Assembly: GCF_015476545.1 (NCBI RefSeq)
Contig: NZ_JADMKV010000011.1
Location: 1 to 58,791 of the forward strand
Direction of reading: 5' to 3'
DNA length: 58,791 bases
From: Methylobacter sp. BlB1
GTDB lineage: Bacteria > Pseudomonadota > Gammaproteobacteria > Methylococcales > Methylomonadaceae
Shown: positions 8,945 through 19,756 of the stretch, one piece after another
Layout: every line of letters starts with the position of its first letter
Numbering within the stretch: the first letter of the stretch is position 1
The notes under the pieces: generated by a model
The model's database searches: none
What the model saw: the letters and a program-made list of their open reading frames with translations, nothing else
Told to the model about the DNA's origin: nothing
Translations under genes and position numbers: made by a program

Positions 8945-9820
8945 GTGTTCAGAAGTCGGTTTTCGGTGAAGCAATATGGGATGTTTTTTCTGGCGCTGAG
9001 CGCCTTTTCCGGCAGCGCCGTCGCGCAGCCTGCCGCCCATGCCTGGGCGCAGGCCACCACGCCCGTTATAATGGGCGGCGCGGCGCAGAGCATCGGCACT
9101 TATACCGCTGGCTGCCTGAGAGGCGCCGCGGCGCTGCCACAGGACGGAGCCGGCTACCAAACCATGCGCTTGTCGCGCAAACGTATCTATGGCCATCCCG
9201 ACCTGATCCATTTCATTGAAAAGCTCGGACAGACGACTGCTGATAAAGGCTGGGGCACCCTGTTAATCGGCGATCTAGGCCAACCGCGAGGCGGACCGAC
9301 GTTGACCGGACATCGCAGCCATCAGACCGGGCTCGATGTCGATATCTGGTATTTGCTGTCCCGGGAAGCGGCGGCCAGAAGCCTGAGTCTCGATGAGCGC
9401 GAAACTTGGGGCGCGCCTTCCGTGCTGGCCGTCAGATCGGATGCAGTGGACGCCAGCCGCTGGTCGCCGGCTAACGAAAAAATTCTCGAAGCCGCCGCGC
9501 GCATGTCCGAGGTCGAGCGCATCTTCGTCAATCCCGGCGTCAAACGCCAGCTGTGCGCCAGCAGGACGCCGCATGACTGGCTCCGGAAAATCCGGCCCTG
9601 GTGGGGGCATGATGACCATTTCCATGTGCGCCTGAAATGTCCGGCCGGCAACAGCCAATGCCAGGGCCAGGAACTGATTCCCGAAGGCGACGGCTGCGAC
9701 GCCTCGCTGGACTGGTGGTTCTCGGCCGAGGCGCGCGATCAGCTTCGCTCCGGCAAGGCCCGCAAGCCTGCTGCAGCGCTTGTGCTTCCCGAACAGTGCC
9801 AGGCTGTGTTGAAGGAATAA
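8945..9820 (+). CDS. mepA: Penicillin-insensitive murein endopeptidase (M74)
   Basis: A periplasmic LAS-family zinc peptidase that cuts the D-Ala-meso-DAP cross-bridges of peptidoglycan. 291 residues, close to the usual 270-290. GTG 8945 follows an AGAGG site at 8932-8936 and opens a signal peptide (GMFFLALSAFSGSAVAQ). Zinc and catalytic motifs are intact: GHRSHQTGLDVD (from His123) and GHDDHFHVR (His222, His225, His227). The Cys residues expected in MepA for disulfides are present (GCLRG, RQLCAS, LKCP, SQCQ, DGCD, EQC). It is a single gene with its own leader, converging on the P-type ATPase across a hairpin. Confidence 0.93.
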   Translation: MFRSRFSVKQYGMFFLALSAFSGSAVAQPAAHAWAQATTPVIMGGAAQSIGTYTAGCLRGAAALPQDGAGYQTMRLSRKRIYGHPDLIHFIEKLGQTTADKGWGTLLIGDLGQPRGGPTLTGHRSHQTGLDVDIWYLLSREAAARSLSLDERETWGAPSVLAVRSDAVDASRWSPANEKILEAAARMSEVERIFVNPGVKRQLCASRTPHDWLRKIRPWWGHDDHFHVRLKCPAGNSQCQGQELIPEGDGCDASLDWWFSAEARDQLRSGKARKPAAALVLPEQCQAVLKE

Positions 9821-9830
9821 AAAATAGCGG

Positions 9831-9870
9831 ATGTCTGCATCCACCACAGTCATGTCGTGAATGCAGACAT
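9831..9870. terminator. Bidirectional terminator-like hairpin between mepA and the ATPase gene
   Basis: Perfect 10-base inverted repeat ATGTCTGCAT (9831-9840) and ATGCAGACAT (9861-9870) with a 20-base loop, between two convergent genes and followed on the plus side by TTGCCTTTCTT. The long loop and weak T-tract make efficiency uncertain. Confidence 0.5.
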
Positions 9871-9878
9871 TGCCTTTC

Positions 9879-12629
9879 TTAGTCTTTTAGCAGCGGCGCG
9901 CTTCGGGTTTGCTTATGGGTAATGTATCTGAAGACGCTGATCACGGCTTTTTCAAACTCCGCGACGGAAAAGACGAACGCCCCGGAAAGGACCACTTTCA
10001 GCCATTCTTCCTGGCTCAGGTCGGTCGAGCCGAACAGTTCCTGCATGGGGCCGGCATGGGTGTAGAGCACCTGCAGCCCCGCGCAGGCCGCGATGGCGAG
10101 CAGCACGTAACGATTGCCGAACAACCCTTCGAGAGATAAAACGGACCTGAAGATGTACCGGCTGTTGATCAGGTAGAACATCTCGGACAGCACGACCGAG
10201 CTGACGGCCATGGTGCGAGCGGTCTCCAGACTGGAACCCCGTTGTATTTCCCAGAGAAACAGGCCCAGTGATCCCACCATGAAGAGCACGGAAACCATCA
10301 GGACGCGCCAGGCGAAAAACCAGGACAGCAGCGATTCACGAGGATCGCGAGGAGGGCGGTGCATGATGTCGCGCTCCGGGCGCTCGAAGGCGAGGGCGAG
10401 CCCCAGGGTGCTGGACGTGACCATGTTGATCCACAGCACCTGGGCCGGCGTCAACGGCAGCGTCAGTTCGAACAGGATGGCGGCGACCACCACTAGGGCT
10501 TCGCCGCCGTTGGTCGGCAGCATGAACAGGATGAATTTCCTGATGTTGTCGTAGATGCCCCGGCCCGCGCGCACGGCGTTGCCGATGGTGGCGAAATTGT
10601 CATCGGCCAGCACCATGTCCGCCGCTTCCTTGGCCGCCTCGGTGCCCTTCAGGCCCATGGCCACGCCGACATCCGCGCGCTTCAGCGCCGGCGCGTCGTT
10701 GACCCCGTCGCCGGTCATGGCGACCACCTGTCCCCCTGCCTGAAGCGCTTGCACCAGGCGTAGCTTGTGCTCCGGACTCGCCCGCGCGAACACGTCGACA
10801 TCCAGGGCCACGCCGCGCAGTTCCTCGTCATCCAGGGTTTCGATCTCGGCTCCGGTCAGCGCCGGCCTGTCCCGGCCGATCCCCAGCCGGGCGCCGATGG
10901 CGCGGGCCGTCTCGACGTGGTCGCCGGTGATCATCTTGACCCGGATGCCGGCGCTGTGGCATGTCGCCACGGCGGCCACCGCCTCTTCCCGCGGCGGATC
11001 GATGATGCCGATCAGCGCCAGCAGGGTGAAACCGTCTTCCAGATCCGAAAAGCGCACCTCGCGCTGTGATTCATCGACAGGCTTCGCGGCGATCGCCAGG
11101 AGGCGCAGCCCGTCGGATGCGGCCTCCCTGCCGCGGCGGTACCAGTAGTCGGTGTTCAGCGTTGTCCCCAGGGCGCCGGCCTGGCGATCGCACATCTCCA
11201 TGATGCGTTCGGGCGCGCCTTTGACATAAATGCAGCCCCGGCCTTCGTGGTCGTGGTGGAGCGTGGCCATGAGCCGATGTTCGGATTCGAAGGGAATGGC
11301 GTCGATGCGCGGCAGGGCTTCGCGCTCCGACGCGGGATCGGCGCCGGCCTTGGTCGCGAATGCGAGCAGGGCGCCCTCGGTCGGATCGCCTTCCACCTGC
11401 CAGACATCGTCGTCATGTCTGCGCAGCAGCGCATCGTTGCAGAGCACGACGGCACGGGCGATTTCGGCCAGTTCGGGATACTGGTCGGGCGGTACCGCCG
11501 CTTCGCCCAAAAGGATGGCGCCTTCGGGCGCGTAGCCCGTACCGCTAATTTCAAACGCATGATCGCTGGTGATCACTTGCTGTACCGTCATCTCGTTCCG
11601 GGTCAATGTGCCGGTCTTGTCGGAGCAAATGACCGTGACCGAGCCCAGCGACTCCACCGCCGGCAGATGCCGGATGATGGCCTTGCGTTTGGCCATGCGC
11701 CGCACGCCGAGGGCCAGCGTGATGGTCATGATGGCCGGCAACCCTTCCGGTATGGCCGATGCCGCCAGCGCCACGGTCATCATGAACATTTCCTTGGGGG
11801 GATGACCGTGCCACAGCACCCCGATGACGAACGTGGCCGCGGACATCAGCACGATGGCCAGCGCCAGCCAGTGGCCGAATCCGGCTATCTGGCGCAGCAG
11901 AGGGGTCGTGACCGCCTGCACGCGATCCAGCATCGCGCTGATGCGCCCCAGTTCGGTACGGATGCCGGTTTCGACCACCAGCCCCGTTGCCTGTCCGGAG
12001 GCCACCAGCGTGCCCGAATAGAGCATGCAGGTGCGGTCGCCCAGGAGCGCGTCGGCCGGCACGGAATCGATGGTCTTTTCCACCGCCTCGGATTCGCCGG
12101 TCAGGATGGCCTCGTTCACGCGCAGGCCCTTGCCCGCGACGAGCCGCAGGTCGGCAGGCACCTTGTCGCCCGAGGCGAGCGTCACGATATCGCCGGGCAC
12201 CAGGTTCTGGGCTTCGATTTCGATGCGCCCGCCGTCGCGGATGACTATCGTGTGCAGCGAAAGCATGCCGCGTATCGCGTCCATGGCCTGTTCCGCCTTG
12301 CCTTCCTGAATAAAACCGATGATGGCGTTGATAAAGACGGCGCCCAGAAGCACGCCCGTGTCGACCCAATCGCCCAACAGCGCCGTGATGCCGGCGGCGG
12401 CCAGCATCACATAGATCAGGACGTTGTGGAACTGGAGGAGAAAGCGCAGCCAGGCGGGGCGCTTGCGGGGCGGCGGCAGCCGGTTGCGGCCGAAACGCTT
12501 CAGCCGTTGACGGACTTCTTGGGAGGACAGCCCGCGATGACGATCCGAATGGAGGCGTTCGATGGCTTCGCCGGCGTCGAGGCCGTGCCAGTCGAGCGTT
12601 TGTTTGTCGTGGACGTTGTCTTTAAGCAT
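9879..12629 (-). CDS. P-type II cation-transporting ATPase
   Basis: A 916-residue membrane pump of the calcium/sodium-type (P2) ATPase family. ATG 12629 is chosen because AGGAGA sits 4 bases before it; an upstream in-frame ATG (12779) adds 50 residues unlike the family. It shows the actuator motif TGES, the PEGLP of helix M4, the phosphorylation site DKTGTLT with Asp337, KGAPE, and the hinge TGDGVNDAPALKRADVGVAM. About ten membrane segments are expected. In M6 the sequence is INMVTSSTLG where SERCA has NLVTDG, so an ion-binding Asp is replaced by Ser and the transported ion cannot be assumed to be calcium. It is transcribed alone; the exporter operon upstream has the same orientation but ends 320 bases away. 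Confidence 0.9.
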   Translation of the reverse strand: MLKDNVHDKQTLDWHGLDAGEAIERLHSDRHRGLSSQEVRQRLKRFGRNRLPPPRKRPAWLRFLLQFHNVLIYVMLAAAGITALLGDWVDTGVLLGAVFINAIIGFIQEGKAEQAMDAIRGMLSLHTIVIRDGGRIEIEAQNLVPGDIVTLASGDKVPADLRLVAGKGLRVNEAILTGESEAVEKTIDSVPADALLGDRTCMLYSGTLVASGQATGLVVETGIRTELGRISAMLDRVQAVTTPLLRQIAGFGHWLALAIVLMSAATFVIGVLWHGHPPKEMFMMTVALAASAIPEGLPAIMTITLALGVRRMAKRKAIIRHLPAVESLGSVTVICSDKTGTLTRNEMTVQQVITSDHAFEISGTGYAPEGAILLGEAAVPPDQYPELAEIARAVVLCNDALLRRHDDDVWQVEGDPTEGALLAFATKAGADPASEREALPRIDAIPFESEHRLMATLHHDHEGRGCIYVKGAPERIMEMCDRQAGALGTTLNTDYWYRRGREAASDGLRLLAIAAKPVDESQREVRFSDLEDGFTLLALIGIIDPPREEAVAAVATCHSAGIRVKMITGDHVETARAIGARLGIGRDRPALTGAEIETLDDEELRGVALDVDVFARASPEHKLRLVQALQAGGQVVAMTGDGVNDAPALKRADVGVAMGLKGTEAAKEAADMVLADDNFATIGNAVRAGRGIYDNIRKFILFMLPTNGGEALVVVAAILFELTLPLTPAQVLWINMVTSSTLGLALAFERPERDIMHRPPRDPRESLLSWFFAWRVLMVSVLFMVGSLGLFLWEIQRGSSLETARTMAVSSVVLSEMFYLINSRYIFRSVLSLEGLFGNRYVLLAIAACAGLQVLYTHAGPMQELFGSTDLSQEEWLKVVLSGAFVFSVAEFEKAVISVFRYITHKQTRSAPLLKD

Positions 12630-12949
12630 TGATTCTCCTGATGATGGCCAAACAGCCCTGAAACGATCGGGCATGGCGTGAAACTGGTCATGCAGGCTTA
12701 AGACCCTCAGTTGCGGGGTCGAATTCACTCGGTCCGAACGCGGTCGGACGGGGCATTGGGCTTTGATCCAATGCGCCACTGAACCCGGATACCGTGGAAA
12801 CGCCAGGACCGGAGCTGCAACTCCGGCCCGCTGGAAAGCTTAAGCATAACCGGCAAACCTTTCATGAGTCTTTCGCGGACTCAGCCTGATGCACAGGTTT
12901 ACTTTGATCGGCAGCGGCGGCAGACGCCCGAAATCAGTTTCCGGAACGA
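12630..12949. other. Intergenic region with three short hairpins
   Basis: 320 bases between the end of the exporter operon and the ATPase gene. It contains three perfect inverted repeats: GTCCGA/TCGGAC (12732-12749), GCATTGG/CCAATGC (12753-12774) and CCGGAG/CTCCGG (12809-12826). None has a T-tract in the direction of transcription, so their roles (termination, mRNA end protection or regulation of the ATPase) are unresolved. Confidence 0.45.
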
Positions 12950-14074
12950 TCAGGCCATCGAGCCGATGGTCTTGCGGAAGCGCCCCAGCGCCAGCACGAA
13001 GAAGACGCCGCCGATCGCGAGCAGGGCGAGGAATTCCGGCCAGACGATGCCAAAGCCGGCGCCGCGGTAAAGAATGGCCTGGGCGAGCGCGACGAAATGC
13101 GTGGTCGGCGCCGCCAGCATCAGGTTCTGCACCAGTTCCGGCATGCTCTCGCGAGGGGTCGTGCCGCCCGACAGCATCTGCAGCGGCAGCAGCACAATAA
13201 TCATCAGCAAGCCCATCTGCGGCATCGAGCGCGCCACCGTGCCCATGAAAATGCCCATCGAGGTGGTGGCGAACAGGTGCAGCGTCATGCCGGCGACGAA
13301 CAGCCCGATCGAGCCTTCGATTGGCACATCGAGCACGCCCTGCACGACGAAGACGAGCGAGGCCGTCGCCACGACCGCCACGACCAGGCCCATGGCCCAC
13401 ACCTTGGCCATCATGATCTCGAACGGCGTCAGCGGCATCGCCAGCAAATGCTCGATGGTGCCGTGTTCGCGCTCCCGGATCAGCGCCGCGCCGGTCAGGA
13501 TGATGGACAGCATGGTGATGCTGTTGATGACTTCCATGACCGAGCCGAACCATACCGAGCTCAGGTTGGGATTGAAGCGCGCGCGCACTTCGAGCTCGAC
13601 GGGCAGCGTGGCGACCGCGCGATGCCCCTCGACGAAGGTCGTCACTTCGCCGTTGACGATGTTCTGGATGTAGCTGCTGCCGATGAAGGCCTGCGACATG
13701 CGCGTGGCATCAACATTGAGCTGGATCGTCGGCTGGCGTCCGGCCAGCACATCGCGCTGGAAATCGGGCGGAATGTCGAGGACGAAAGTGTACAGGCCCG
13801 TGTCCATGCCGGGATCGGTGGCGTATTGCTCGATCATTGCGGGCGTCAGGAAATGAGGCGGATAGAAGGCATTGGCAATGCGCGACGACAAGGGCGAGCG
13901 GTCTTCGTCGACAATCGCGATCGGCGCCTTGTGCAGCGATTCGGGCACGCCGGTCGCGGTCATGTATACCTGGCCGGTGAACGAAAACCCGATCAGCGCC
14001 AGCATCAGTTTGTCGCGCCCGAGGCTGCGCAGTTCCTTGATGCCGAGGTGAAAGATGTTGAGCAGGGCGCGCAT
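12950..14074 (-). CDS. yhhJ: ABC-2 type permease, YhhJ-like
   Basis: A 374-residue membrane permease. ATG 14074 begins MRALLNIFHLGIKEL and lies 2 bases after the stop codon of the RbbA-like gene, so the two are coupled. It has an N-terminal helix with a long extracytoplasmic segment (about residues 45-165), then five C-terminal membrane segments with the ABC-2 signature region (TGAALIREREHGTIEHLLAMPLTP is split over the loop around residues 210-235; the key part is REHGTIEHLL). This matches E. coli YhhJ, which partners the RbbA/YhiH ATPase. It is the last gene of the four-gene exporter operon. Confidence 0.88.
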   Translation of the reverse strand: MRALLNIFHLGIKELRSLGRDKLMLALIGFSFTGQVYMTATGVPESLHKAPIAIVDEDRSPLSSRIANAFYPPHFLTPAMIEQYATDPGMDTGLYTFVLDIPPDFQRDVLAGRQPTIQLNVDATRMSQAFIGSSYIQNIVNGEVTTFVEGHRAVATLPVELEVRARFNPNLSSVWFGSVMEVINSITMLSIILTGAALIREREHGTIEHLLAMPLTPFEIMMAKVWAMGLVVAVVATASLVFVVQGVLDVPIEGSIGLFVAGMTLHLFATTSMGIFMGTVARSMPQMGLLMIIVLLPLQMLSGGTTPRESMPELVQNLMLAAPTTHFVALAQAILYRGAGFGIVWPEFLALLAIGGVFFVLALGRFRKTIGSMA

Positions 14075-14076
14075 GG

Positions 14077-16827
14077 CTAGCGCTCCTGCTTCTTCAGCAG
14101 CGCGACGCTCAGGGCCAGAATCACCGGAATGGCGATGGCGAGCGGCAGCAGCGAAAAGCCGAGGTCGGCGAAGCCCAGCGCCTTGGAGAAGGTGCCGCGG
14201 CTGATGTTTAAAAAATACGTGGTCGGGTAGATCTCGCCGATCAGGCGCGCCCCGCCTTCCAGCGTCGATACGGGGTCGAGCATGCCGGAAAAGCGCGTGG
14301 CCGGGACGGTGGTGGCGATCGTCGTGCCGAAGATGGCGGCGATCTGGCTGCGGGTGAAGGCCGAGATCAACAGGCCGAGGCCGGTGGCGGACGTGACGTA
14401 AAGCAGCGCGGCCACGGTCAAGAGCAGGAAGTCGCCCTTGTGCGGCACGCCGAAAGCGAACACGGCCAGCGCGCACAGCAGGAAGAAGTTGACCATCGCC
14501 AGCCCGATGTAGGGCAGTTGCTTGCCTAGCAGAAACTCCGGTTTGGTCACCGGCGTGACGTACAGGTTGAGGATGGAGCCCAGTTCCTTCTCGCGTACCA
14601 CGCTGAGCGCGCTGAGCATGGCGGGGATCAGCATCAGCAGCATCGGGATCACGGCCGGCACGATGGCCGGCAGGCTCTTGACGTCGGGGTTATAGCGAAA
14701 GCGCGTCTCGATGGTCATCAGGCTGATCGGCAGATTGCCCGTGTAATGGCGGCGCGCCTGCTCCATCAGCCAGCCCTGGTGCATGGCCTGCACGTAGCCG
14801 AGCACGTTCTCGGCGCGGGTGGGCATCGCGCCGTCGATCCAGGCGCCGATCCTGACACTGTCGCCGCGTTCCAGATCGCGCGCGAAGTGCGGCGGAATCT
14901 CCAGTGTCAGGCTCAGCTCGCCGCTGCGCATGCGCCGGTCGAGTTCGTCGTAATCGGCGATCGGCGGCTGGGCGATGAAGTAGCGCGAGCCGCCGAGGTC
15001 GAGCGCATAGTTCTGGCTGAGCGTGGTCTGGTCGCGGTCGAGCACGGCAAAGCGCAGGTTCTCGACGTCCATGCTGATGCCGTAGCCCATGATGAACAAC
15101 AGCAGCACCGTGCCGAACAGCGCAATCGTGCCGCGCAGGGGATCGCGGCGCAGTTCCAGCGCTTCGCGCCGGGTATAGCTGAACAGCCGCTGCAGGCTGA
15201 AGCGGTCAATGCGGCCGTGCGCCGGGCCCGGGGGCTGGGCGCGCATTTTCGCGGCCTGTGCCTGGGGCTCGGCCGCCGGCTCGGCGTCGAGACCGCTCGC
15301 TTCCTTCAGGTAATCGATGAAGGCGGCTTCGAGCGAGGCGTGGCCGCCGCGCTCGACCAGCGCGGCGGGGCTGTCGCTGGCCAGCACCTTGCCGGCGTGC
15401 ATCAGCGAGATGCGGTCGCAGCGCTCGGCCTCGTTCATGAAGTGGGTGGAAATGAAGATCGTGACCTTATCGCGGCGGGCCAGGTCGATCATCAGTTCCC
15501 AGAAGCCGTCCCGCGCCACCGGATCGACGCCCGAGGTCGGCTCGTCGAGGATCAGCAGGTCCGGCCGGTGGATCACCGCCACGGCCAGCGACAGGCGCTG
15601 GCGGATGCCCAAGGGCAGGGCATCGGGCAGGGCGTCCATGACCGGACCGAGCAGGAAGCGCTCGGCCACCTCGCTGACGCGGCCCGGAATTTCGGCCTCG
15701 GGCAGGTGGAACAGTCGCGCATGCAGTTCCAGGTTCTGCCGCACGGTCAGCTCGGTGTACAGCGAGAACGCCTGCGACATGTAGCCGACGCGCTTGCGCG
15801 TGTCCAGATTGCCGGCGTCGACGACCCGGCCGAACAGCCGCGCCTCGCCCTCGCTCGGCGGCAACAGGCCGGTAAGCATCTTCATCGTCGTTGTTTTGCC
15901 GCAGCCGTTGGAGCCGAGAAAACCGAAAATCTCGCCGCGCTCTATCTTTAAATCGACATGGTCGACGGCGACGAAATCGCCGAAGCGCATGGTCAGACCG
16001 TGCGCCTCGATGGCGATTTCTTGCGCGCCGCCGGTGTCGCGCGGCGGAATCGCCACGTCCCTGTGGCTCTGGCGCTTTGCCTCCGGCAGCAGCCGGATGA
16101 AGGCCGCTTCCAGCGTCCCGGCGCCGGTGCGCGCGCGTAGATCGGAGGCAGTGCCGGTGGCGAGAATTCTGCCTGCCTCCATCGCCACCAGCCAGTCGAA
16201 GCGCTCGGCCTCGTCCATGTAAGCGGTGGAGACCAGCACACTCATGCCGGCATGGCGCGCGCGCAGGTGATCGATCAGCTCCCAGAACTGGACGCGCGAC
16301 AAGGGATCGACGCCCGTGGTCGGCTCATCCAGCACCAGCAGGTCGGGATCGTGGATCAGCGCGCAGCAAAGCCCCAGTTTCTGCTTCATGCCGCCCGACA
16401 GCTTGCCGGCGGGGCGGTCGCGGAACGGCGCCAGGCCTGTGCTGTTGAGCAGTTCGGCGATGCGCGCATGGCGCTCGGCCCGCTCGTGGCCGAACAGGCG
16501 GCCGAAGAAATCGACGTTCTCGAATACCGACAGCGTGTGGTAGAGATTCCTGCCCAGGCCCTGCGGCATGTAGGCGATGCGCGGGCAGACGGCGCGGCGG
16601 TGCGCGGCGTCGGCGATGTTGCCGCCCAGCACGTCGATGCGGCCGGCCTGCATGGCGCGCGCGCCGGTCAGCAGCGACATCAGGCTGGACTTGCCCACGC
16701 CGTCGGGGCCGATCAGTCCCACCATGCGGTTGCCGGGAATGTCCAGGCTGAGATCGTCGAGGGCGAGATTGTCGCCGTAGCGCAGGCTGACGCCCTGAAC
16801 ACGGACGATGGACGCGGCGGCGCTCAT
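14077..16827 (-). CDS. rbbA: RbbA/YhiH-like fusion: two ABC ATPase domains plus ABC-2 permease
   Basis: A 916-residue protein, very close in length and order to E. coli RbbA. ABC domain 1 (about 5-240) has [17 protein letters not shown] and [13 protein letters not shown]; domain 2 (about 275-510) has GSNGCGKTT, a degenerate signature [10 protein letters not shown] and [13 protein letters not shown]; the C-terminal 370 residues are an ABC-2 permease with six membrane segments. The ATG at 16827 overlaps the stop of the adaptor gene (ATGA), which fixes the start; an upstream in-frame ATG is not used. E. coli RbbA was described as ribosome-associated, but this context (adaptor, second permease and TolC) supports an exporter. 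Confidence 0.9.
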   Translation of the reverse strand: MSAAASIVRVQGVSLRYGDNLALDDLSLDIPGNRMVGLIGPDGVGKSSLMSLLTGARAMQAGRIDVLGGNIADAAHRRAVCPRIAYMPQGLGRNLYHTLSVFENVDFFGRLFGHERAERHARIAELLNSTGLAPFRDRPAGKLSGGMKQKLGLCCALIHDPDLLVLDEPTTGVDPLSRVQFWELIDHLRARHAGMSVLVSTAYMDEAERFDWLVAMEAGRILATGTASDLRARTGAGTLEAAFIRLLPEAKRQSHRDVAIPPRDTGGAQEIAIEAHGLTMRFGDFVAVDHVDLKIERGEIFGFLGSNGCGKTTTMKMLTGLLPPSEGEARLFGRVVDAGNLDTRKRVGYMSQAFSLYTELTVRQNLELHARLFHLPEAEIPGRVSEVAERFLLGPVMDALPDALPLGIRQRLSLAVAVIHRPDLLILDEPTSGVDPVARDGFWELMIDLARRDKVTIFISTHFMNEAERCDRISLMHAGKVLASDSPAALVERGGHASLEAAFIDYLKEASGLDAEPAAEPQAQAAKMRAQPPGPAHGRIDRFSLQRLFSYTRREALELRRDPLRGTIALFGTVLLLFIMGYGISMDVENLRFAVLDRDQTTLSQNYALDLGGSRYFIAQPPIADYDELDRRMRSGELSLTLEIPPHFARDLERGDSVRIGAWIDGAMPTRAENVLGYVQAMHQGWLMEQARRHYTGNLPISLMTIETRFRYNPDVKSLPAIVPAVIPMLLMLIPAMLSALSVVREKELGSILNLYVTPVTKPEFLLGKQLPYIGLAMVNFFLLCALAVFAFGVPHKGDFLLLTVAALLYVTSATGLGLLISAFTRSQIAAIFGTTIATTVPATRFSGMLDPVSTLEGGARLIGEIYPTTYFLNISRGTFSKALGFADLGFSLLPLAIAIPVILALSVALLKKQER

Positions 16828-17894
16828 CGCGGCAGCCTGACCTGAAGCTCGGGAGGCCATTCGGCGTCCGGATCGATCTTGACGTAGGCCATGCCGGGCA
16901 GGCCGGTCTTGACCTGTTTGAGATGCCGCTTCAATAGCTCGGGATCGATCGCCGCGCGAACCCTGAACATCAGCTTCAGGCGCTCGCTCTCGGTTTCCAC
17001 CGTTTTCGGCGTGAACTGCGCGACGCTGGAGACGAAGCTGGCCTTGGCCGGGATCACGTAGTTCGGCGCGGCGTCGAGCACGAGGCGGATGTCGCTGCCG
17101 AGCGCGACCCGGCCGGCGGCTTCGGTGGGCAGGAAGAAGGTCATGTAGACGTCGGACAGGTCCACCATGTTCAGCACGCGGCCGCCGGCGCTCAGCACCT
17201 CGCCCAGTTCGGCGACGCGGTACTGCACGCGGCCGTCGACCGGCGCCTTCAGCTCGCTGTCGTCGATATCGGCCTGCAGGCGCGCGACCGTGGCCTTGGC
17301 CGCCTCGATCACCGATTGCGATTCCACCACCTGCGATTTCGCCGCCTCGATGCCTGCCCGCGCCGCCGCGACCTGGGCTTGCGCCGCGCTGACGGCCGCT
17401 TCCGCGCCGAGCACCCGCGCGCGGTCGTCATCGAGCTGCTGCAGCGGCGCGGCGCCCTCGACGGCGAGATTCTGCGAGCGCTTCAGGCGCTTGCGGGCGG
17501 AATCGAGTTCGGCGCGGCGCTGGGCGACGACCGCCTGGGCGGCGTAGTGTTCGTTTTCGCGCTGGATGACGACGGCCTGCGCCGTCCGGTAGGCGTTTTC
17601 GGCCTGCCTGACCTGGGCCTGCGCTTCGGCCTTCTGGGCGCGCAACACTTCAATGTCCATGCGCGCGAGCACCGCGCCGGCTTTGACGAAATCGCCCTCG
17701 CGCGCCAGGATTTCGACGATACGCCCCGGCGTTTTGGTGGCGATGTTGATCTCGGTGGCTTCGATGCGGCCATTGCTGGAGACGATGCCTTCGGGCAGGC
17801 CGGTCGGGCGCAGGGCCCACCACGCCGCGGCCGCCGCGGCGATGGCGATGCCGGCAAGGATGAGGATCAGCGTTGATTTTTTCGGTTTGTTCAT
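16824..17894 (-). CDS. yhiI: HlyD-family periplasmic adaptor, YhiI-like
   Basis: A 356-residue membrane-fusion protein linking the inner-membrane ABC permeases to the outer-membrane channel. It has an N-terminal membrane anchor ([20 protein letters not shown]), a biotinyl-lipoyl half ([17 protein letters not shown]), a long Ala/Gln/Arg-rich coiled-coil hairpin (about 85-210), the second lipoyl half ([12 protein letters not shown]) and a beta-barrel. The start overlaps the TolC stop and the stop overlaps the RbbA-like start, both as ATGA, so all are translationally coupled. Confidence 0.9.
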   Translation of the reverse strand: MNKPKKSTLILILAGIAIAAAAAAWWALRPTGLPEGIVSSNGRIEATEINIATKTPGRIVEILAREGDFVKAGAVLARMDIEVLRAQKAEAQAQVRQAENAYRTAQAVVIQRENEHYAAQAVVAQRRAELDSARKRLKRSQNLAVEGAAPLQQLDDDRARVLGAEAAVSAAQAQVAAARAGIEAAKSQVVESQSVIEAAKATVARLQADIDDSELKAPVDGRVQYRVAELGEVLSAGGRVLNMVDLSDVYMTFFLPTEAAGRVALGSDIRLVLDAAPNYVIPAKASFVSSVAQFTPKTVETESERLKLMFRVRAAIDPELLKRHLKQVKTGLPGMAYVKIDPDAEWPPELQVRLPR

Positions 17895-19381
17895 GGGTTT
17901 CTCGAGGACATGGGCGGCAAGGCATCCGCGCCGCCGCCCAGCGCCTTGTACACGGCAATCAGGTTGGTGGACGCCGAGGCTTCGGAGCGGGCCAGTTCGA
18001 TTTCGGCGACGAAAAGGGCGCGCTGGGATTCCAGCACGTCCAGAAACGAGATGACGCCTTCCTGATAGCGCAGCTGGGACAGCCGGACGGATTCGCGCTG
18101 GTCCGCCACGGAACGGGCCAGCGTCTGCCGCCGGATTTCCTCGTTGAGATAGCGGGTCAGGGCGGTTTCGGTCTCGCGCAGGGCTTCGAGCACAGTCTTT
18201 TCGAAGGCCAGATAGGCTTCCTGTTGCTGCGCCTTGGCCCGATCGATGCCGGCCTGGATGCGGCCGAAGTTGAGCACTGGCTGCAACAGGTTGGCGGCGG
18301 TGCTGTAGGAAAAGGCCGCCGACTTGAACAGGCCTTCGATGTCGGTGTTGCGCAGGCCCAGAAACGCCGACAACGATATATTGGGGAACAGTTCCGCGAT
18401 CGCGGCGCCTTGCAGGGCGGTCGCGGCCGCGAGTTGGCGCTCGGCGATGCGCAGGTCGGGGCGATGGCGGAGCGTATCCGCCGGCGAGGCCAGGAGCTCC
18501 CGCCCGGACGCCACCGGAACGCCGGCCGGTTCGCGCAGGTCGGCCGCCAGCGTGCCGGGCTGGCGGCCGATCAGCACTTCCATCTGCCTGAGCTCGGCAA
18601 TGATCCCCGATCTCAGGGCGGGAATCTGGGCGCCTGTGGTCTCGGTCTGGGCCCTCGCCCGCACCGAGTCATGCCGCGTGCCGACGCCTTCCCTGAACTG
18701 TATCTCGGTCAGATGCTGCGTGTTTTGCTGCGCCGCCAGGTTCGCCTGGGTGATGCGAAGCTGGTTTTGCAGGCTGCGGTATTCGATATAGCTGCGCGCC
18801 AGGTCGGCCGTCAGCGTCACCAGGGCCTGGCTGTATTCCGCCCGGGCGGCGTCCAGATTGGCGGAAGCGGCTTCCAGCCGGCGCCGCAGGCGGCCGAACA
18901 GGTCGATTTCCCACACGGCGTCGAAGCCCAGCTCGAACAGGTTGTAGCGGATGCCGGGCGCCAGTCCGGGCAGCGGGTTGTCGTTGCGCTGGGCGCCCAC
19001 TGTCGCATCCACTCTGGGAAACAGTTCCGCGCGGTTGGCCCGGCGCTCGGCGCGGGCCTGTTCGATGCGGGCCATCGCCGCCTTGAGATCCAGGTTGTCC
19101 GCCAACGCTTTCTCCATCAAGCGATCGAGCCGGGCATCGCCGAAGCTTTTCCACCAGTTTATCAGGGTTTCCGGGGCGACGGATTTCAAATCCGAGGCCG
19201 GCTCCCTTCCTGCCAGCCAATCCTTGGGAACGGCTGGTACGGGTTCGCGGTAATCGGGGCCTACAGTGCAGCCGCACAGGCCGGCCAGCAGGCATAGCCG
19301 GCCAAACCTGGCGGTCATGGCTAATGCGCTTGCGGAGCAGGGGAATGGCCGGCGGTTTATAGTAGGGATTGCGTTCGGCAT
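17891..19381 (-). CDS. TolC-like outer-membrane efflux lipoprotein (NodT family)
   Basis: First gene of the ABC exporter operon, 496 residues. The lipobox LAGLCGC followed by TVGPDY is the classic NodT/OprM start of the mature lipoprotein. Two repeated OEP domains contain the usual helices ([29 protein letters not shown]-like IGRQPGTL) and the tail [11 protein letters not shown] 19381 has AAAGGAAG about 11 bases upstream; Met22 (19318) would give a more standard 16-residue signal peptide but has no ribosome site. The downstream ATGA overlaps suggest one transcript with HlyD, RbbA-like and YhhJ-like genes; together these form a complete export path. Confidence 0.9.
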   Translation of the reverse strand: MPNAIPTINRRPFPCSASALAMTARFGRLCLLAGLCGCTVGPDYREPVPAVPKDWLAGREPASDLKSVAPETLINWWKSFGDARLDRLMEKALADNLDLKAAMARIEQARAERRANRAELFPRVDATVGAQRNDNPLPGLAPGIRYNLFELGFDAVWEIDLFGRLRRRLEAASANLDAARAEYSQALVTLTADLARSYIEYRSLQNQLRITQANLAAQQNTQHLTEIQFREGVGTRHDSVRARAQTETTGAQIPALRSGIIAELRQMEVLIGRQPGTLAADLREPAGVPVASGRELLASPADTLRHRPDLRIAERQLAAATALQGAAIAELFPNISLSAFLGLRNTDIEGLFKSAAFSYSTAANLLQPVLNFGRIQAGIDRAKAQQQEAYLAFEKTVLEALRETETALTRYLNEEIRRQTLARSVADQRESVRLSQLRYQEGVISFLDVLESQRALFVAEIELARSEASASTNLIAVYKALGGGADALPPMSSRNP

Positions 19382-19756
19382 CGTTCAAACAACTTCCTTT
19401 GCGTTGAATGTAGCGTTAACGGTTAGACTAAACCACAGCATTTAGTTCTGGCAACAGAAGAGTATGAGTACTGAGGCTTTTGCCGCGCAGGCAATTTGCC
19501 TTTACGTCATGCGCATGTAAGGTCGAATTAACTTGCGCCTTATAAGGTATTCAGCCTGAGGCGCCCGGAAGCGCGGGCGATCTTTATGCCGTGCGAACCC
19601 GCAAGGGGCACAACTACCCAAAGGGCATAAATGAATTAGCACCTACTGAGAACCCTTTTATGGTTGTCAGCGGTCTGAAGAAGGTGGATATGTGAAATTT
19701 ATGATCAGCCGTTAGCGGGATGCGGCGAGCCGATATCTTACCAGGAGACGAAACCG
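19382..19756. other. Divergent intergenic region, exporter operon/epimerase
   Basis: 375 bases between the divergent exporter operon and the epimerase-like gene. A short GC-rich hairpin (CGCCC..GGGCG near 19562-19580) is visible but no riboswitch class, operator or RNA gene that I recognise. Confidence 0.35.

Noticed and set aside
11247-12632. Long 461-residue plus-strand frame opposite the ATPase gene
   Set aside because: It is antisense to a clear P-type ATPase, rich in His/Arg/Gly as expected of a shadow in GC-rich DNA.
14746-15951. Long plus-strand frame opposite the RbbA-like gene
   Set aside because: Antisense shadow; no start site, no domain.
17873-19297. 474-residue plus-strand frame opposite the TolC gene
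   Set aside because: Antisense shadow of a well-supported coding gene.
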